Of a DNA stretch of 64,000 bases, positions 9,274-18,750 are shown one piece after another (position 1 is the first letter of the stretch; the number at the start of each line of letters is the position of its first letter). The DNA is from Novosphingobium sp. MW5 (GTDB lineage: Bacteria; Pseudomonadota; Alphaproteobacteria; Sphingomonadales; Sphingomonadaceae). The DNA lies in the NCBI GenBank assembly GCA_025938935.1, contig JAPCWB010000001.1:2666001-2730000 (forward strand). The letters are read 5' to 3'. Position numbers and translations under genes: made by a program. Below the pieces are notes generated by a model. It worked only from the letters and a program-made list of their open reading frames with translations, was not told the DNA's origin and searched no databases.

Positions 9274-9991
9274 TTACTTCGCTACCGCTTCCGCCTGAGC
9301 CGCAAAGATGCGGTCGCAGCCGATACGGGCGAGGCGGAGCAGGCGCAGTAGGCCTTCCTCGTCATAGGTCGCGCCTTCAGCCGTGGCCTGAACCTCGGCG
9401 ATGTGACCGCCTTCGATCAGAACGAAGTTGGCATCGGCATCGGCCGACGAGTCCTCGTCATAGTCGAGGTCGAGCACCGGCACGCCTTCGCAAATGCCGC
9501 AGGATACGGCGGCGACGCGGCGAGGCATGGGATCTTCGGTGATCAGCCCTTTGGCCATCAGCCCGTCGATGGCGAGGCGCAGAGCCACCCAGGCGCCCGA
9601 GATCGAGGCCGTGCGGGTGCCGCCATCGGCACTGGATCACGTCGCAATCGAGCACGATCTGGCGTTCGCCTAGCTTCTTCATGTCGACGACAGAACGCAG
9701 CGAGCGGCCGATCAGGCGCTGGATTTCCTGCGTGCGGCCAGACTGCTTGCCCTTCGCCGCTTCGCGGCTGCCGCGTGTGTGGGTGGCGCGGGGGAGCATC
9801 GAATATTCGCCCGTTACCCAGCCTTCGCCCTTGCCGCGCAGGAACGGCGGCACCTTTTCCTCGACCGAGGCAGTGCACAGCACCTTGGTATTGCCAAAGC
9901 TCACCAGCACCGAACCCTCGGCGTGGATGGTGAAATTGGTTTCGAAGGATAGGGCGCGCATTTCATCAGGCGCGCGGCCGGAAGGTCGCAT
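9274..9991 (-). CDS. rph: ribonuclease PH (frameshifted in this sequence)
   Basis: 3'-to-5' phosphorolytic exoribonuclease that trims tRNA 3' ends. From the ATG at 9991 ([16 protein letters not shown]) the protein reads normally through [20 protein letters not shown] and [10 protein letters not shown]. It then leaves frame; the C-terminal part ([15 protein letters not shown] to the end) is open in the next frame. One extra base at about 9631 accounts for the break. Removing it restores the expected [16 protein letters not shown] and a normal 238-residue enzyme. The gene is divergent from hrcA. I regard it as an intact gene with a sequencing or assembly error, though a real mutation is possible. 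Confidence 0.9.
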
Positions 9992-10037
9992 TTGGGTGTC
10001 CTTTGTCGATTGATCGGGCTGCCTCTGGCGCAATGGG

Positions 10038-10066
10038 CTTGAGGCTGCAAGCCCAGTGGTTACATA
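10038..10066 (+). promoter_or_regulatory. possible RpoH-type promoter of hrcA-grpE
   Basis: CTTGAG at 10038-10043 and TACATA at 10061-10066, spaced by 17 bases, resemble the alphaproteobacterial heat-shock promoter (CTTG, then a C-rich TAT box). It sits directly upstream of hrcA. The -10 lies only ten bases before the ATG, so a transcript from here would be nearly leaderless, which weakens the call. No CIRCE inverted repeat (TTAGCACTC-N9-GAGTGCTAA) is present here. Confidence 0.3.
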
Positions 10067-10075
10067 GGGGGCGAA

Positions 10076-11116
10076 ATGTCCGGCCCGCCGATCACCGAAC
10101 TGAGCACCCGCGCACGCGACATCTTCCGGCTTGTCGTGGAGGGATACCTGTCGTCTGGCCAGCCGGTGGGGTCCAAAACGCTTGCCTCCTCGGGGCTGAA
10201 CCTCTCGCCTGCCTCGATCCGTTCAGTGCTGCATGACCTGGAGCACCTGGGCCTGCTTGCAGCGCCGCATACGTCTGCTGGGCGGATGCCGACCGACTTG
10301 GGCCTGCGCCTGTTCGTTGACGGCATGATGCAGGTGGCGGAGCCGAGCGAGGCCGAGCGCGCTGCTATTGAACGCCAAGTTTCCGCCCCCGGGCCGATCG
10401 AGGCGGCGCTGGCGGCGGCGACCACGGTTCTGTCCGACCTTTCGGCTTGCGCCGGGGTGGTCATGGTGCCGCGGCGGGAGCCGCGTTTGCAGCACTTGCA
10501 GCTCGTTTCGCTGTCGCCCGGCAAGGCCCTCGCCGTGCTGGTCGGGGAAGATGGGGGCATCGAAAACCGCGTTGTCGATGTGCCGGCGCACCTGCCGCCA
10601 TCCGCGCTGGAGATGGCTTCGAACTACCTGTCCGCGCAGCTCGCCGGGCGTACGCTTGGCGAAGCCGTGCGGGCGATCCGGGCGGAGATTGCATCGGGCA
10701 AGACGGCGCTCGATGCCGCAAGCCGGGACCTTGTCGAACGGGGCATGGCGGTATGGAGCGAGGATGCGTTGAACAGGCCCGTACTGATCGTGCGCGGACA
10801 GGCCAACCTGCTCGACGAAGCAGCGATTACCGACCTTGAGCGGGTGCGCCAGCTGCTTGATGACCTCGAAAACAAGCAGTCGGTGGCCGAACTGCTCGAC
10901 GCCGCGCGAGAGGCCGATGCGACCCGGATTTTCATCGGTGCGGAAAACCGGCTGTTCGCGCTTTCAGGCTCTTCGGTGATTGCTTCGCCCTATCGCAACC
11001 GCGAGGGTCGGGTGGTTGGCGTGGTGGGGGTTATTGGCCCCACGCGGTTGAATTATGCGAGGCTAGTCCCCATGGTGGACTTCACAGCCCAGTCGCTGGG
11101 CAAACTGATCGGTTAG
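10076..11116 (+). CDS. hrcA: heat-inducible transcription repressor HrcA
   Basis: Repressor of heat-shock operons that binds CIRCE operators. The 346-residue protein has the N-terminal winged helix ([38 protein letters not shown]), the [19 protein letters not shown] segment near residue 60 and the C-terminal dimerisation core ending [20 protein letters not shown]. It is followed after 17 bases by grpE, a classical hrcA-grpE operon. GGGGGC precedes the ATG. Confidence 0.95.
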   Translation: MSGPPITELSTRARDIFRLVVEGYLSSGQPVGSKTLASSGLNLSPASIRSVLHDLEHLGLLAAPHTSAGRMPTDLGLRLFVDGMMQVAEPSEAERAAIERQVSAPGPIEAALAAATTVLSDLSACAGVVMVPRREPRLQHLQLVSLSPGKALAVLVGEDGGIENRVVDVPAHLPPSALEMASNYLSAQLAGRTLGEAVRAIRAEIASGKTALDAASRDLVERGMAVWSEDALNRPVLIVRGQANLLDEAAITDLERVRQLLDDLENKQSVAELLDAAREADATRIFIGAENRLFALSGSSVIASPYRNREGRVVGVVGVIGPTRLNYARLVPMVDFTAQSLGKLIG

Positions 11117-11133
11117 ACAGGGTTTTTTACGAA

Positions 11134-11707
11134 ATGAGTGATGACAACAAGCCGCAGGAAGACCCCGCGGTGGCAGCGGAGTTGAAGGGCGTACCCGAGG
11201 ATCTGATCGACCTCGATAAGGCGAGCGATTCTGCTCGATGACGCGCTGTCGCATCTGAAGAACGACCTTGAGACCGCAAAGCAGGAAATCCTCTACGCCA
11301 AGGCCGAAACGCAGAACGTGCGCCGCCGGCTGGAAAAGGACGTGGCTGATGCCCGAACCTATGCCGCGACCGGCTTTGCCCGCGATATTCTGTCCGTTTC
11401 GGACAACCTCTCCCGCGCGCTCGATGCCATCCCGGCCGACCTGCGCGAGGATGAGAAGGCGAAAAGCTTCATTGCCGGGATCGAGGCGACCGCGCGCGAA
11501 CTGGACAAGGTCTTCGGCCTCCACGGAATAAGCCGCATCGCTGCCGTCGGCCTGCCGCTCGACCCGAACCAGCATCAGGCCATGCTGGAAGTGCCCAGCG
11601 CCGATGCCGAACCGGGCACGGTGCTTCAGGAACTGCAGGCCGGCTTCATGATCAAGGATCGCCTGCTGCGGCCCGCTATGGTGGCGGTGGCCAAGAAGCC
11701 GGATTGA
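11134..11707 (+). CDS. grpE: nucleotide exchange factor GrpE (frameshifted in this sequence)
   Basis: Co-chaperone that releases ADP from DnaK. The start is the ATG at 11134 (MSDDNKPQED). After about 32 codons the frame meets a stop at 11239, while the following frame continues LSHLKNDLETAKQE, NVRRRLEKDVADA and the C-terminal beta domain GFMIKDRLLRPAMVAVAK. A single extra base near 11230 (GATT for GAT) explains the break and gives a normal protein of about 190 residues. It follows hrcA by 17 bases. GrpE is essential or nearly so in most bacteria, so an error in the sequence is more likely than gene loss. Confidence 0.9.
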
Positions 11708-11795
11708 GCCATCGGGGAGGCGTTGCGCTTTCCCTTTCCAAGGGCGTCAGTTTTTGCAACAGTCTTGTCGAATTAATTCGGCGAGAGGGTTAGCC

Positions 11796-12596
11796 ATGGA
11801 TGTTGCTGGCAAGGTTGCATTGGTCACCGGCGGTGGCGGCGGGATTGGCGCTGGTATTGCCGAAGCCTTTGCCGAAGCCGGAGCGCGGGTTGCGATTACC
11901 GATATCAACGGCGATTGGGCGCAGGCCGAGGCGGCGCGGATCGGGCGCGGCGCGATTGCTCTCTCGCATGATGTCACTTCGCCCGAAAGCTGGGCAGAAG
12001 TGAAGGCAGGCGTCGAAGCGGCGCTCGGACCGGTCGACGTGCTGTGCAACAACGCGGGAATCTCGCTGCCGTTCAAGCCGATGGAAGAGATCACGCTCGA
12101 CCAGTTCGACCGGGTGATGGCGATCAACGTGCGCGGGGTTTTCCTCGGCTGCCACCTGTTCATGGGCGAGATGAAGGCGCGGGGTTCCGGCCACATCGTC
12201 AACACCAGTTCGGTCAATGGCCAGCTGCCGCACGGCACTTTCGCATGCTATTCGGCGAGCAAATTTGCCGTGGCAGGATTGTCGGAATCGATCCGGCAAG
12301 AGCTGGCACTATTCGGTGTCGGCGTGTCGATCCTCTATCCGGGCCTCACCCGCAGCCGCATGTCCGAAAGCCAGATGGACGACCTGCCAGAAGAGATCAA
12401 AGCGGCGATTGCCGGCAAGATGATGGAGCCGATCTGGCTGGGCCGCGCGGTTGTGCGCGCGGTTGAGGAAAACCAGCTCCACATCATCACGCACCCTGAC
12501 CACCTCGATGCCCTGAAGGCACGGGTTAATGCGCTTTACGCGGCGTTCGGCGATCCGGCGCAGCCTGATTTCGCAGGTGGCCGGATCAGCGCTTAG
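11796..12596 (+). CDS. SDR family NAD(P)-dependent oxidoreductase
   Basis: Short-chain dehydrogenase/reductase of 266 residues, starting at ATG 11796 (MDVAGKVALV). The Rossmann motif TGGGGGIGAGIA is at residues 11-22, NNAG near 88, the catalytic Ser in NTSSVNG near 140 and the YSASK Tyr/Lys pair near 155. The C-terminal region is longer and resembles SDRs of the hydroxysteroid type. The substrate is unknown. A GAATTAATTC palindrome lies about 15 bases upstream of the start. Its 3' end overlaps that of the dioxygenase gene. Confidence 0.85.
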   Translation: MDVAGKVALVTGGGGGIGAGIAEAFAEAGARVAITDINGDWAQAEAARIGRGAIALSHDVTSPESWAEVKAGVEAALGPVDVLCNNAGISLPFKPMEEITLDQFDRVMAINVRGVFLGCHLFMGEMKARGSGHIVNTSSVNGQLPHGTFACYSASKFAVAGLSESIRQELALFGVGVSILYPGLTRSRMSESQMDDLPEEIKAAIAGKMMEPIWLGRAVVRAVEENQLHIITHPDHLDALKARVNALYAAFGDPAQPDFAGGRISA

Positions 12597-13759
12597 ACCA
12601 GCTGCGCCGCGTTCTCGTCGCGGTGCTTCTTCAGGTATTTCATGAACGGCGTGCCGCCGGTGCCGACATCTGGGTCATTGCCCGGCTCGTTTGAGGCCTG
12701 CTTGTTGATGTAGCTCGCCGCGTACTCCAGGTGCCGTGTGCGGAAGCGCACAACCTGTTCCAGGTTGGCGTTGAACGCGTCCTTGAGGCTCTGCGTGCTT
12801 GACCCAGAAACAAATTCGCGCAGGTGCGATTTCGCGCCGAGGTCCTCGATAAACCGGCGGTGCGGGACCGGGCGGTAGAAGTGCAGCTCGTCAAGAAATG
12901 CCTTCAGCGGATCGTCGCTGTGGCGCACCCCGAAGAGAGCGTCCATCGAGGGCACGATCGAGCTTTGCGAGCCGGTCTGGCCGCGCAGCGCCTGCGGCAC
13001 GCCGTCAAACAGCCCTTCATAAACCAGTCCGCCGCCGAGCGCCGGATTGTTGGCCCAGCCGTGGATCCACGGGCGGACGCGGTGGAAATAGACGTAGGGA
13101 TCGCAGCGTTCCGGCATCCGCTTGAAGATACCGTAGATCCGCTCCCATGCCTCGTGGTTCTCAAGCAGCAGGGCTTCGCAGGCCTCGGCATCCCCGGCAT
13201 CGGATGCAGCGATCAGCTTGACCGCGTTGTCGAGCAGCACGCCGGCTTCAAGTTCGATACCGATGTGGACCAGCACAAACCAGTTCTCGTCATCGCCGCC
13301 GGCGAAGTTCTGCACCATGCGCACGTTGTCGAGCGCAAGCGGGGCGGACTTGTCGATGCGCGCCCAGTTATCGAGCACGTAGCCCGAATAGGGCAGCAGC
13401 GGTGCCTGGCCCAGGCGCTGGGCGACCGCCACCATCGGGCGGGCGAGATTGGCGGGCAGGTGGGCAGGGGCCTCCGCCTCACCCCAGACATAGGCCTGTA
13501 CGAGGAACGAGAGGTGCACCATTGCGCGGCGGACCTGCTCTTCGGGCGCGGTGGCGGCCCACTCGCCAAAATCGATGGCGGGCAGGCGGTCCAGCCAGTG
13601 CCGCACCTTGCCGGATGTGATCAGGCCGGAGAGCGTCTCGGCGGCGTGAAGAAAGGGGGCGAAATCTTTCGGAAGTTCAACTTCGTCGATCTCGAAATGC
13701 GAGAGAAAGCCGCGGTCGCGCGACATGCCATAGTCTGATAGCTGCATGGGTTGGCTCAT
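12593..13759 (-). CDS. indoleamine 2,3-dioxygenase family protein
   Basis: Heme dioxygenase of the IDO family, which opens the indole ring of tryptophan to N-formylkynurenine. The start chosen is ATG 13759 (MSQPMQLSDYG), giving 388 residues; the open frame reaches 13864 but the extra residues are not family-like. Diagnostic segments are RVRPWIHGW near residue 235, GQTGSQSSIVPSMDALFG near 265, FLDELHFYRPVP near 290 and RFRTRHLEYAASYI near 350, whose His matches the proximal heme ligand. The C-terminal GTGGTPFMKYLKK also matches eukaryotic IDO. No kynurenine-pathway genes are adjacent, so the physiological role is open. Confidence 0.85.
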   Translation of the reverse strand: MSQPMQLSDYGMSRDRGFLSHFEIDEVELPKDFAPFLHAAETLSGLITSGKVRHWLDRLPAIDFGEWAATAPEEQVRRAMVHLSFLVQAYVWGEAEAPAHLPANLARPMVAVAQRLGQAPLLPYSGYVLDNWARIDKSAPLALDNVRMVQNFAGGDDENWFVLVHIGIELEAGVLLDNAVKLIAASDAGDAEACEALLLENHEAWERIYGIFKRMPERCDPYVYFHRVRPWIHGWANNPALGGGLVYEGLFDGVPQALRGQTGSQSSIVPSMDALFGVRHSDDPLKAFLDELHFYRPVPHRRFIEDLGAKSHLREFVSGSSTQSLKDAFNANLEQVVRFRTRHLEYAASYINKQASNEPGNDPDVGTGGTPFMKYLKKHRDENAAQLV

Positions 13760-13851
13760 GGACCGGGCGCGGGTTCGGCCGCCCGGAATGGTTTCCATTG
13801 TTACCGGTTTAACTGGAAGGTCAAGCCTGAAGCAGCCTGTTTTCCCGTCCG

Positions 13852-14469
13852 CTAGTCGCCCCAACCCATGGTCCGCGAAGGTGACGGCTCGCCACCCATG
13901 TAGATCGGATCGCGGGAAACCACCTTGCGGATCGGTTTGCTGGGCACATAGCTGGCATTCCCGCCGCGCCCTTTCAGCTTTTGCAGCGTCACGATCTGCA
14001 CGCCGGTAAGCCGGTTGGTGCTGATGTCCTTTCCGTCATGCGCCCATGTGCGGCTGTAGAGAGATACGTCATCGCCGATCAGCCGCATCTTGCGCACGGC
14101 AGGATCGTAGCGCCAGCGGTAGGTGGAAGAGAGTGCTGTGGTGCCACCTGTCAGGTCCTCAACAATCAGCACCCCGCGCGCAACGGTCAATTGCGCGGTG
14201 CCGAGAGGTCCCGGGTCCATCTCGGTCTGCCCAAGTTTCACCAACCCGCGCGAGGAGCTTGCGACGACGACCAGCACCCGCACGTCGTCCTTCACCGCGA
14301 CCGCCGCAGCATCGACAAAGCCGTCGCCAGTGAAGTCGGCATCGACCCGCGCCTCAACCTCGGAACCGATGGGGAGGAACTTGGCGAGACCTGCAACCGG
14401 TTCTGCCTGTGCCGCTTGGACAAAGAGCAATGCCGCGACGAAAACCGGCATGATGCGCATAAGTGGCAA
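13852..14469 (-). CDS. hypothetical exported protein
   Basis: A 205-residue protein with a clear Sec signal peptide (PVFVAALLFVQAAQA, cleavage at about residue 22). Near residue 45 it has DADFTGDGFVDAA, which resembles the Asp-rich calcium loop of FG-GAP/VCBS or EF-hand-like repeats and is followed by a beta-rich region. No named family is recognised. It ends 92 bases upstream of the dioxygenase start and is preceded by the vgr-related gene on the same strand. Confidence 0.65.
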   Translation of the reverse strand: MPLMRIMPVFVAALLFVQAAQAEPVAGLAKFLPIGSEVEARVDADFTGDGFVDAAAVAVKDDVRVLVVVASSSRGLVKLGQTEMDPGPLGTAQLTVARGVLIVEDLTGGTTALSSTYRWRYDPAVRKMRLIGDDVSLYSRTWAHDGKDISTNRLTGVQIVTLQKLKGRGGNASYVPSKPIRKVVSRDPIYMGGEPSPSRTMGWGD

Positions 14470-14478
14470 CTCCTACTT

Positions 14479-14967
14479 CTAGCCTGCTCCGGCAAAGCGG
14501 ACGATGGCATCATAGGCTTGCAATGGCGGCTTGCCAGCCAGTTTCACGCCCCGCCGCAGCAGGAAGGCATGGCGCACGATGTCGGCCTGCTGCTCGATGC
14601 CATAAGCCTCCAGCGGTTTGCCGGGTTTCAGCTCGTACTCGTACCGGCAAAACGGATGCCGCATCAGCACCAGCCAGAAGCGCCCGCGCTTTTGCGCCTG
14701 CCAGACGTGCACCATCTCGTGGATGAACAGTCCTTGCAGCGACAGCGACGCCTGGGAAAAGTCAGCGCAGTACTGCGTGCCTTCGGGGTGGAAATGCAGG
14801 TGCCCCATTGGCGCCATGACCACGCGCGCGGGCTGGAAGGGAAACCACTTGCGCCGCCTGATGGTCACCGGCTCGGGATCCACCGCGCTGCCAAAGACCG
14901 AGCGCACCAACGCACGTTCGCCTTCGGTCAGGTGCCGGGTGCCACCGGCAGGGCAGGCCTCTGCCAA
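14479..14967 (-). CDS. HEXXH-containing 'vgr-related' protein
   Basis: A conserved sphingomonad-type protein, often annotated as vgr-related. Core features are HLTEGERALVRSVFG, the histidine-rich GHLHFHPEG and LFIHEMVHVWQ, which contains an HEXXH zinc-binding motif (HEMVH), then HPFCRYEYEL and YGIEQQADIVRH. A metallopeptidase-like fold is plausible but no activity is established. The TTG at 14967, directly after the stop of the upstream gene, is preferred (162 residues). An ATG at 15033 would overlap that gene by 62 bases. Confidence 0.7.
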   Translation of the reverse strand: MAEACPAGGTRHLTEGERALVRSVFGSAVDPEPVTIRRRKWFPFQPARVVMAPMGHLHFHPEGTQYCADFSQASLSLQGLFIHEMVHVWQAQKRGRFWLVLMRHPFCRYEYELKPGKPLEAYGIEQQADIVRHAFLLRRGVKLAGKPPLQAYDAIVRFAGAG

Positions 14968-14971
14968 GGAA

Positions 14972-15445
14972 TCAGTTGCCTGCTGCGGCGGCCGGCGGAA
15001 TGACCGGGATCGGCGCGGCAAAGACATCACCATCGTCGAAGTTGATCTTGAGCACGGTGTTGACGCCCGCCTTGATCTCGCCCTTGATGCCGGTGACCAT
15101 CACGTGCCGCCCGCCCGGGGCAAAAGCCATCGATCCATGCGCCGGAACCACGACGTTCTGCGCCATCTGCATCGAGGAACGTCCGCCGGTTTCGATGGTA
15201 TCGTGGATCATCGCCATGTCGGTGCCCGCAACGTCGATCGACATGACCTTCTTCGCCTTGTCCGAATCGTTGACCAGGTTGAAATAGACCGCTCCCGGGC
15301 TGTCCTTGACGATCGGCAGGACCATGCGCGGTTCGAGCACTTGCACGCCTTCTGCCGTGGTCTTGGGAATTTCCGCGTCCTGCCCGGAACAGCCCGCCAC
15401 GAACAGGGCGGAAACCAGGGCAGGGGCCAGCAGAACAGCACGCAT
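14972..15445 (-). CDS. copper chaperone PCu(A)C family lipoprotein
   Basis: Periplasmic Cu(I)-binding protein that helps deliver copper to cytochrome oxidase. The start is ATG 15445 (MRAVLLAPALVSALF), giving 157 residues with lipobox VAGC. The copper site signature of the DUF461/PCuAC family is present: MIHDTIETGGRSSMQM, then PAHG and PGGRHVM, in the usual H-X-M...H-M spacing. It is divergent from dnaK, sharing a 174-bp control region, and reads into the vgr-related gene. Confidence 0.87.
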   Translation of the reverse strand: MRAVLLAPALVSALFVAGCSGQDAEIPKTTAEGVQVLEPRMVLPIVKDSPGAVYFNLVNDSDKAKKVMSIDVAGTDMAMIHDTIETGGRSSMQMAQNVVVPAHGSMAFAPGGRHVMVTGIKGEIKAGVNTVLKINFDDGDVFAAPIPVIPPAAAAGN

Positions 15446-15501
15446 GGGAAGCAACCTTTCGGACCAGTTTGATACGCGAGCCCACTTAGGAGGGCGATAC
15501 C

Positions 15502-15529
15502 CTTGTGCCAAGCAAAAGCGCACCTATAT
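15502..15529 (+). promoter_or_regulatory. RpoH (sigma-32)-type heat-shock promoter of dnaK
   Basis: CTTGTG at 15502-15507, a 16-base spacer and CTATAT at 15524-15529 followed by CG. This agrees with the alphaproteobacterial RpoH consensus (CTTG, 16-18 bases, CYTATAT). The predicted start is about 15536, giving an 80-base leader before the dnaK ATG at 15620. Its position and orientation fit heat-shock control of dnaK-dnaJ. Prediction from sequence only. Confidence 0.6.
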
Positions 15530-15619
15530 CGCGCCTCGAACGAGCCGCCGGGCCGCTCTGCCGATTGTCGGGGGAAGCCAAAGCGGTGTCCAACTGCGAG
15601 AAGTGAGGAATAGGGAATA

Positions 15620-17530
15620 ATGGCAAAGGTAATCGGTATCGACCTTGGCACCACCAACAGCTGCGTTGCTGTGATGGATGGGGGCAAGCCCAAGGTGATC
15701 GAAAACGCGGAAGGCGCGCGCACCACGCCTTCGATCGTCGCTTTCACCAAGGACGGCGAACGCCTGATCGGCCAGCCGGCCAAGCGCCAGGCGGTGACGA
15801 ACGGCGACAACACGATTTTCGCGGTGAAGCGCCTGATCGGCCGCCGCTTTGACGACCCGGTGACCAAGAAGGACACCGAGCTGGTTCCCTATACCATCGT
15901 CAAGGGCAAGAATGGCGACGCATGGGTCAAGGCCGGCGGTGAAGACTATTCGCCCAGCCAGATCTCAGCCTTCATCCTCCAGAAGATGAAGGAAACCGCC
16001 GAATCGTACCTGGGCGAAACCGTGACCCAGGCGGTGATCACCGTGCCCGCATACTTCAATGACGCGCAGCGTCAGGCGACCAAGGACGCCGGCCAGATCG
16101 CGGGCCTTGAAGTGCTGCGCATCATCAACGAGCCGACCGCTGCCGCGCTCGCCTATGGCCTCGACAAGAACGACGGCAAGACCATCGCGGTCTATGACCT
16201 TGGCGGCGGCACTTTCGACGTCTCGATCCTCGAGATCGGCGACGGCGTGTTCGAGGTAAAGAGCACCAACGGTGACACGTTCCTCGGCGGTGAAGACTTC
16301 GACACCCAGGTCGTCGAATGGCTGGCAGAGCAGTTCAAGAAGAAGGAGGGCATGGACCTCCGCACCGACAAGCTTGCCCTGCAGCGCCTGAAGGAAGCAG
16401 CCGAAAAGGCGAAGATCGAGCTTTCGAGCACGGCTTCGACCGAAATCAACCTGCCCTTCATCACCGCGCGCATGGAAGGCGGCGCCACCACGCCGCTGCA
16501 CCTCGTCGAAACGATCACCCGCGCCGACCTCGAAAAGATGGTCGCGAACCTGATCGAGCGCACCAAGGAACCGATGCGCAAGGCGCTCGCTGACGCAGGC
16601 CTCAAGGCCAGCGACATCGACGACGTCGTGCTCGTTGGCGGCATGACCCGCATGCCCAAGGTGCGCGAAGTCGTGAAGGAGTTCTTCGGCAAGGAACCGC
16701 ACACCGGCGTGAACCCTGACGAAGTCGTTGCCATGGGTGCCGCCATTCAGGCCGGCGTTCTTCAGGGCGACGTCAAGGACGTCCTGCTGCTCGACGTGAC
16801 CCCGCTGTCGCTGGGCATCGAAACGCTGGGCGGCGTGTTCACCCGCATGATCGACCGCAACACGACGATCCCGACCAAGAAGAGCCAGGTCTACTCGACC
16901 GCCGAGGACAACCAGCAGGCCGTGACCATCCGCGTGTTCCAGGGCGAACGCGAAATGGCGGCGGACAACAAGCTGCTTGGCCAGTTCGACCTCGTCGGCA
17001 TCCCGCCGGCGCGGCGCGGCGTGCCGCAGATCGAGGTGATCTTCGACATCGACGCCAACGGCATCGTCCACGTCACGGCAAAGGACAAGGGCACCGGCAA
17101 GGAGCAGCAGATCAAGATCCAGGCTTCGGGTGGTCTTTCGGATGCGGACATCGACCAGATGGTCAAGGACGCGGAAAAGTTCGCCGAAGACGACAAGAAG
17201 CGTCGTGCCGAGGCGGAAGCCAAGAACAACGCCGACAGCCTGGTTCATGCTACCGAGCGCCAGCTTGAAGAGCATGGCGACAAGATCGACGCCAGCCTGA
17301 AGGCCGAGGTCGAGGCTGCCATCGCCGAAACCAAGACCGCAATCGAAAGCGGCGATGCCGACGCGATGACCGCCAAGACCCAGGCGCTGACCGAAGTGGC
17401 CATGAAGATGGGCCAGTCGATCTACGAGAAGGAACAGGCCGCTGCCGCCTCTCCGGGCGCGGAAGCTCCCGCCGGGGGCGAGGAAGTGGTCGACGCCGAG
17501 TTCTCGGAAGTCGACGACAACAAGGGCTGA
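15620..17530 (+). CDS. dnaK: molecular chaperone DnaK (Hsp70)
   Basis: ATP-driven Hsp70 chaperone working with DnaJ and GrpE. The 636 residues are full length. Seen are the N-terminal [34 protein letters not shown] near residue 145, [14 protein letters not shown] near 193, the linker [19 protein letters not shown] near 385 and the alpha-helical lid ending [13 protein letters not shown]. It is the first gene of dnaK-dnaJ, preceded by an RpoH-like promoter and GGAATA near the ATG. Confidence 0.98.
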   Translation: MAKVIGIDLGTTNSCVAVMDGGKPKVIENAEGARTTPSIVAFTKDGERLIGQPAKRQAVTNGDNTIFAVKRLIGRRFDDPVTKKDTELVPYTIVKGKNGDAWVKAGGEDYSPSQISAFILQKMKETAESYLGETVTQAVITVPAYFNDAQRQATKDAGQIAGLEVLRIINEPTAAALAYGLDKNDGKTIAVYDLGGGTFDVSILEIGDGVFEVKSTNGDTFLGGEDFDTQVVEWLAEQFKKKEGMDLRTDKLALQRLKEAAEKAKIELSSTASTEINLPFITARMEGGATTPLHLVETITRADLEKMVANLIERTKEPMRKALADAGLKASDIDDVVLVGGMTRMPKVREVVKEFFGKEPHTGVNPDEVVAMGAAIQAGVLQGDVKDVLLLDVTPLSLGIETLGGVFTRMIDRNTTIPTKKSQVYSTAEDNQQAVTIRVFQGEREMAADNKLLGQFDLVGIPPARRGVPQIEVIFDIDANGIVHVTAKDKGTGKEQQIKIQASGGLSDADIDQMVKDAEKFAEDDKKRRAEAEAKNNADSLVHATERQLEEHGDKIDASLKAEVEAAIAETKTAIESGDADAMTAKTQALTEVAMKMGQSIYEKEQAAAASPGAEAPAGGEEVVDAEFSEVDDNKG

Positions 17531-17546
17531 TCGAGCAATGAAACGG

Positions 17547-17586
17547 ACCCGCCGCTTGCGCTTCGTCGCGGGCGGCGGGTTGCGTT
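17547..17586 (+). terminator. hairpin between dnaK and dnaJ
   Basis: ACCCGCCGC at 17547-17555 pairs with GCGGCGGGT at 17572-17580, followed by TGCGTT. The stem is strong, but the tail is not a U run. It is more likely a partial terminator or mRNA-stability element that lowers dnaJ expression relative to dnaK than a full stop. Confidence 0.5.
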
Positions 17587-17598
17587 AGGGGCGGGACG

Positions 17599-18729
17599 AT
17601 GTCAGCCGAAATAGACTATTACGAACTGCTGGAGGTTTCCCGCGGCGCTGATGATGCGACGATAAAGTCGTCGTACCGCAAGCTCGCGATGAAATACCAT
17701 CCGGACAAGAACCCGGGCTGTGCGGAAAGCGAAGCCAAGTTCAAGGCCATCAGCTCGGCCTATGCCTGCCTGTCGGACCCGCAGAAGCGCGCCGCCTATG
17801 ACCAGTACGGCCACGCCGCCTTCGAAAACGGGGGCATGGGTGGCGGCGGCTTTGGCGGCGCCAATCCGTTCAACGACTTGGGCGATATCTTCGAATCGAT
17901 CTTCGGCGGTTTCGGCGGAGGTGGCGGACGCCAGCAGGCACGGCGCGGTGCAGACCTGCGCTATGACCTCGAGATCAGCCTGGACGAGGCGTTCCACGGC
18001 AAGTCAGAGCAGATCGAGATCGACGTTTCGGTTCAGTGCGAGCCATGCGACGGTTCGGGCGCGACGCCCGGCACCGGCACGCGGCGCTGCAACCTGTGCG
18101 GCGGCCACGGCAAGGTCCGCGCGCAGCAGGGCTTCTTCATGGTCGAGCGCACCTGCCCAACCTGCCACGGCCGCGGCGAAGTGATCGAAAGCCCCTGCCG
18201 ATCCTGCGGCGGCGAAGGCCGCGTGGATCAGCGCCAGACGCTCGACGTCAACATTCCCGCCGGCGTCGACACCGGCACCCGCATCCGCCTCACCGGCAAG
18301 GGCGAGGCCGGCCCCTTCGGCGCGCCTGCGGGCGATCTCTACATTTTCGTCCACGTGAAGCGCCACTCCGTGTTCGAACGCGACGGCACCACCCTCCTAA
18401 CGCGCGCGCCGATCACCTTTACCAAGGCGGCTCTGGGCGGTGAGATCGAGCTTCCCGGACTTGACGGCACACGCCACACCATCACCATTCCCGCCGGCAT
18501 CCAGTCCGGCAAGCAACTCCGCCAGCGAGGCGCGGGCATGCCCGTGCTGCAAGGCCGGGGCAGGGGTGACCTCGTCGTGGAAATCCAGGTCGAGACCCCG
18601 ACAAAGCTCTCGGCAAAGCAGAAGGAACTGCTGCGCGAGCTTCAGGCGACCGAAACGGGGGATGAGTGTCCGCAGTCGAAGGGTTTCTTCGACCGGATCA
18701 AGGAGGTGTGGGAAGGACTTACCGAATAA
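17599..18729 (+). CDS. dnaJ: chaperone protein DnaJ (Hsp40)
   Basis: J-domain co-chaperone that stimulates DnaK ATPase. 376 residues. The J domain carries YHPDKNPG (HPD at about residues 34-36). A Gly/Phe-rich region with GGGGFGG repeats follows, then four zinc-binding CXXCXGXG repeats (CEPCDGSG, CNLCGGHG, CPTCHGRG, CRSCGGEG) and the C-terminal substrate domain. It lies 68 bases after dnaK beyond a hairpin. Confidence 0.97.
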   Translation: MSAEIDYYELLEVSRGADDATIKSSYRKLAMKYHPDKNPGCAESEAKFKAISSAYACLSDPQKRAAYDQYGHAAFENGGMGGGGFGGANPFNDLGDIFESIFGGFGGGGGRQQARRGADLRYDLEISLDEAFHGKSEQIEIDVSVQCEPCDGSGATPGTGTRRCNLCGGHGKVRAQQGFFMVERTCPTCHGRGEVIESPCRSCGGEGRVDQRQTLDVNIPAGVDTGTRIRLTGKGEAGPFGAPAGDLYIFVHVKRHSVFERDGTTLLTRAPITFTKAALGGEIELPGLDGTRHTITIPAGIQSGKQLRQRGAGMPVLQGRGRGDLVVEIQVETPTKLSAKQKELLRELQATETGDECPQSKGFFDRIKEVWEGLTE

Positions 18730-18750
18730 GCCCTTCCGCACGCCGCCGCT

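Noticed and set aside
10034..10075. CIRCE operator at hrcA
   Set aside because: The short GCTTG/CAAGC repeat near 10037-10051 is much smaller than CIRCE and does not match its sequence.
15965..17275. 436-codon open frame antisense to dnaK
   Set aside because: High-GC codon bias leaves the complementary frame open. The sense strand encodes unmistakable DnaK and the antisense product shows only Ala/Arg/Leu/His-rich composition without domains.
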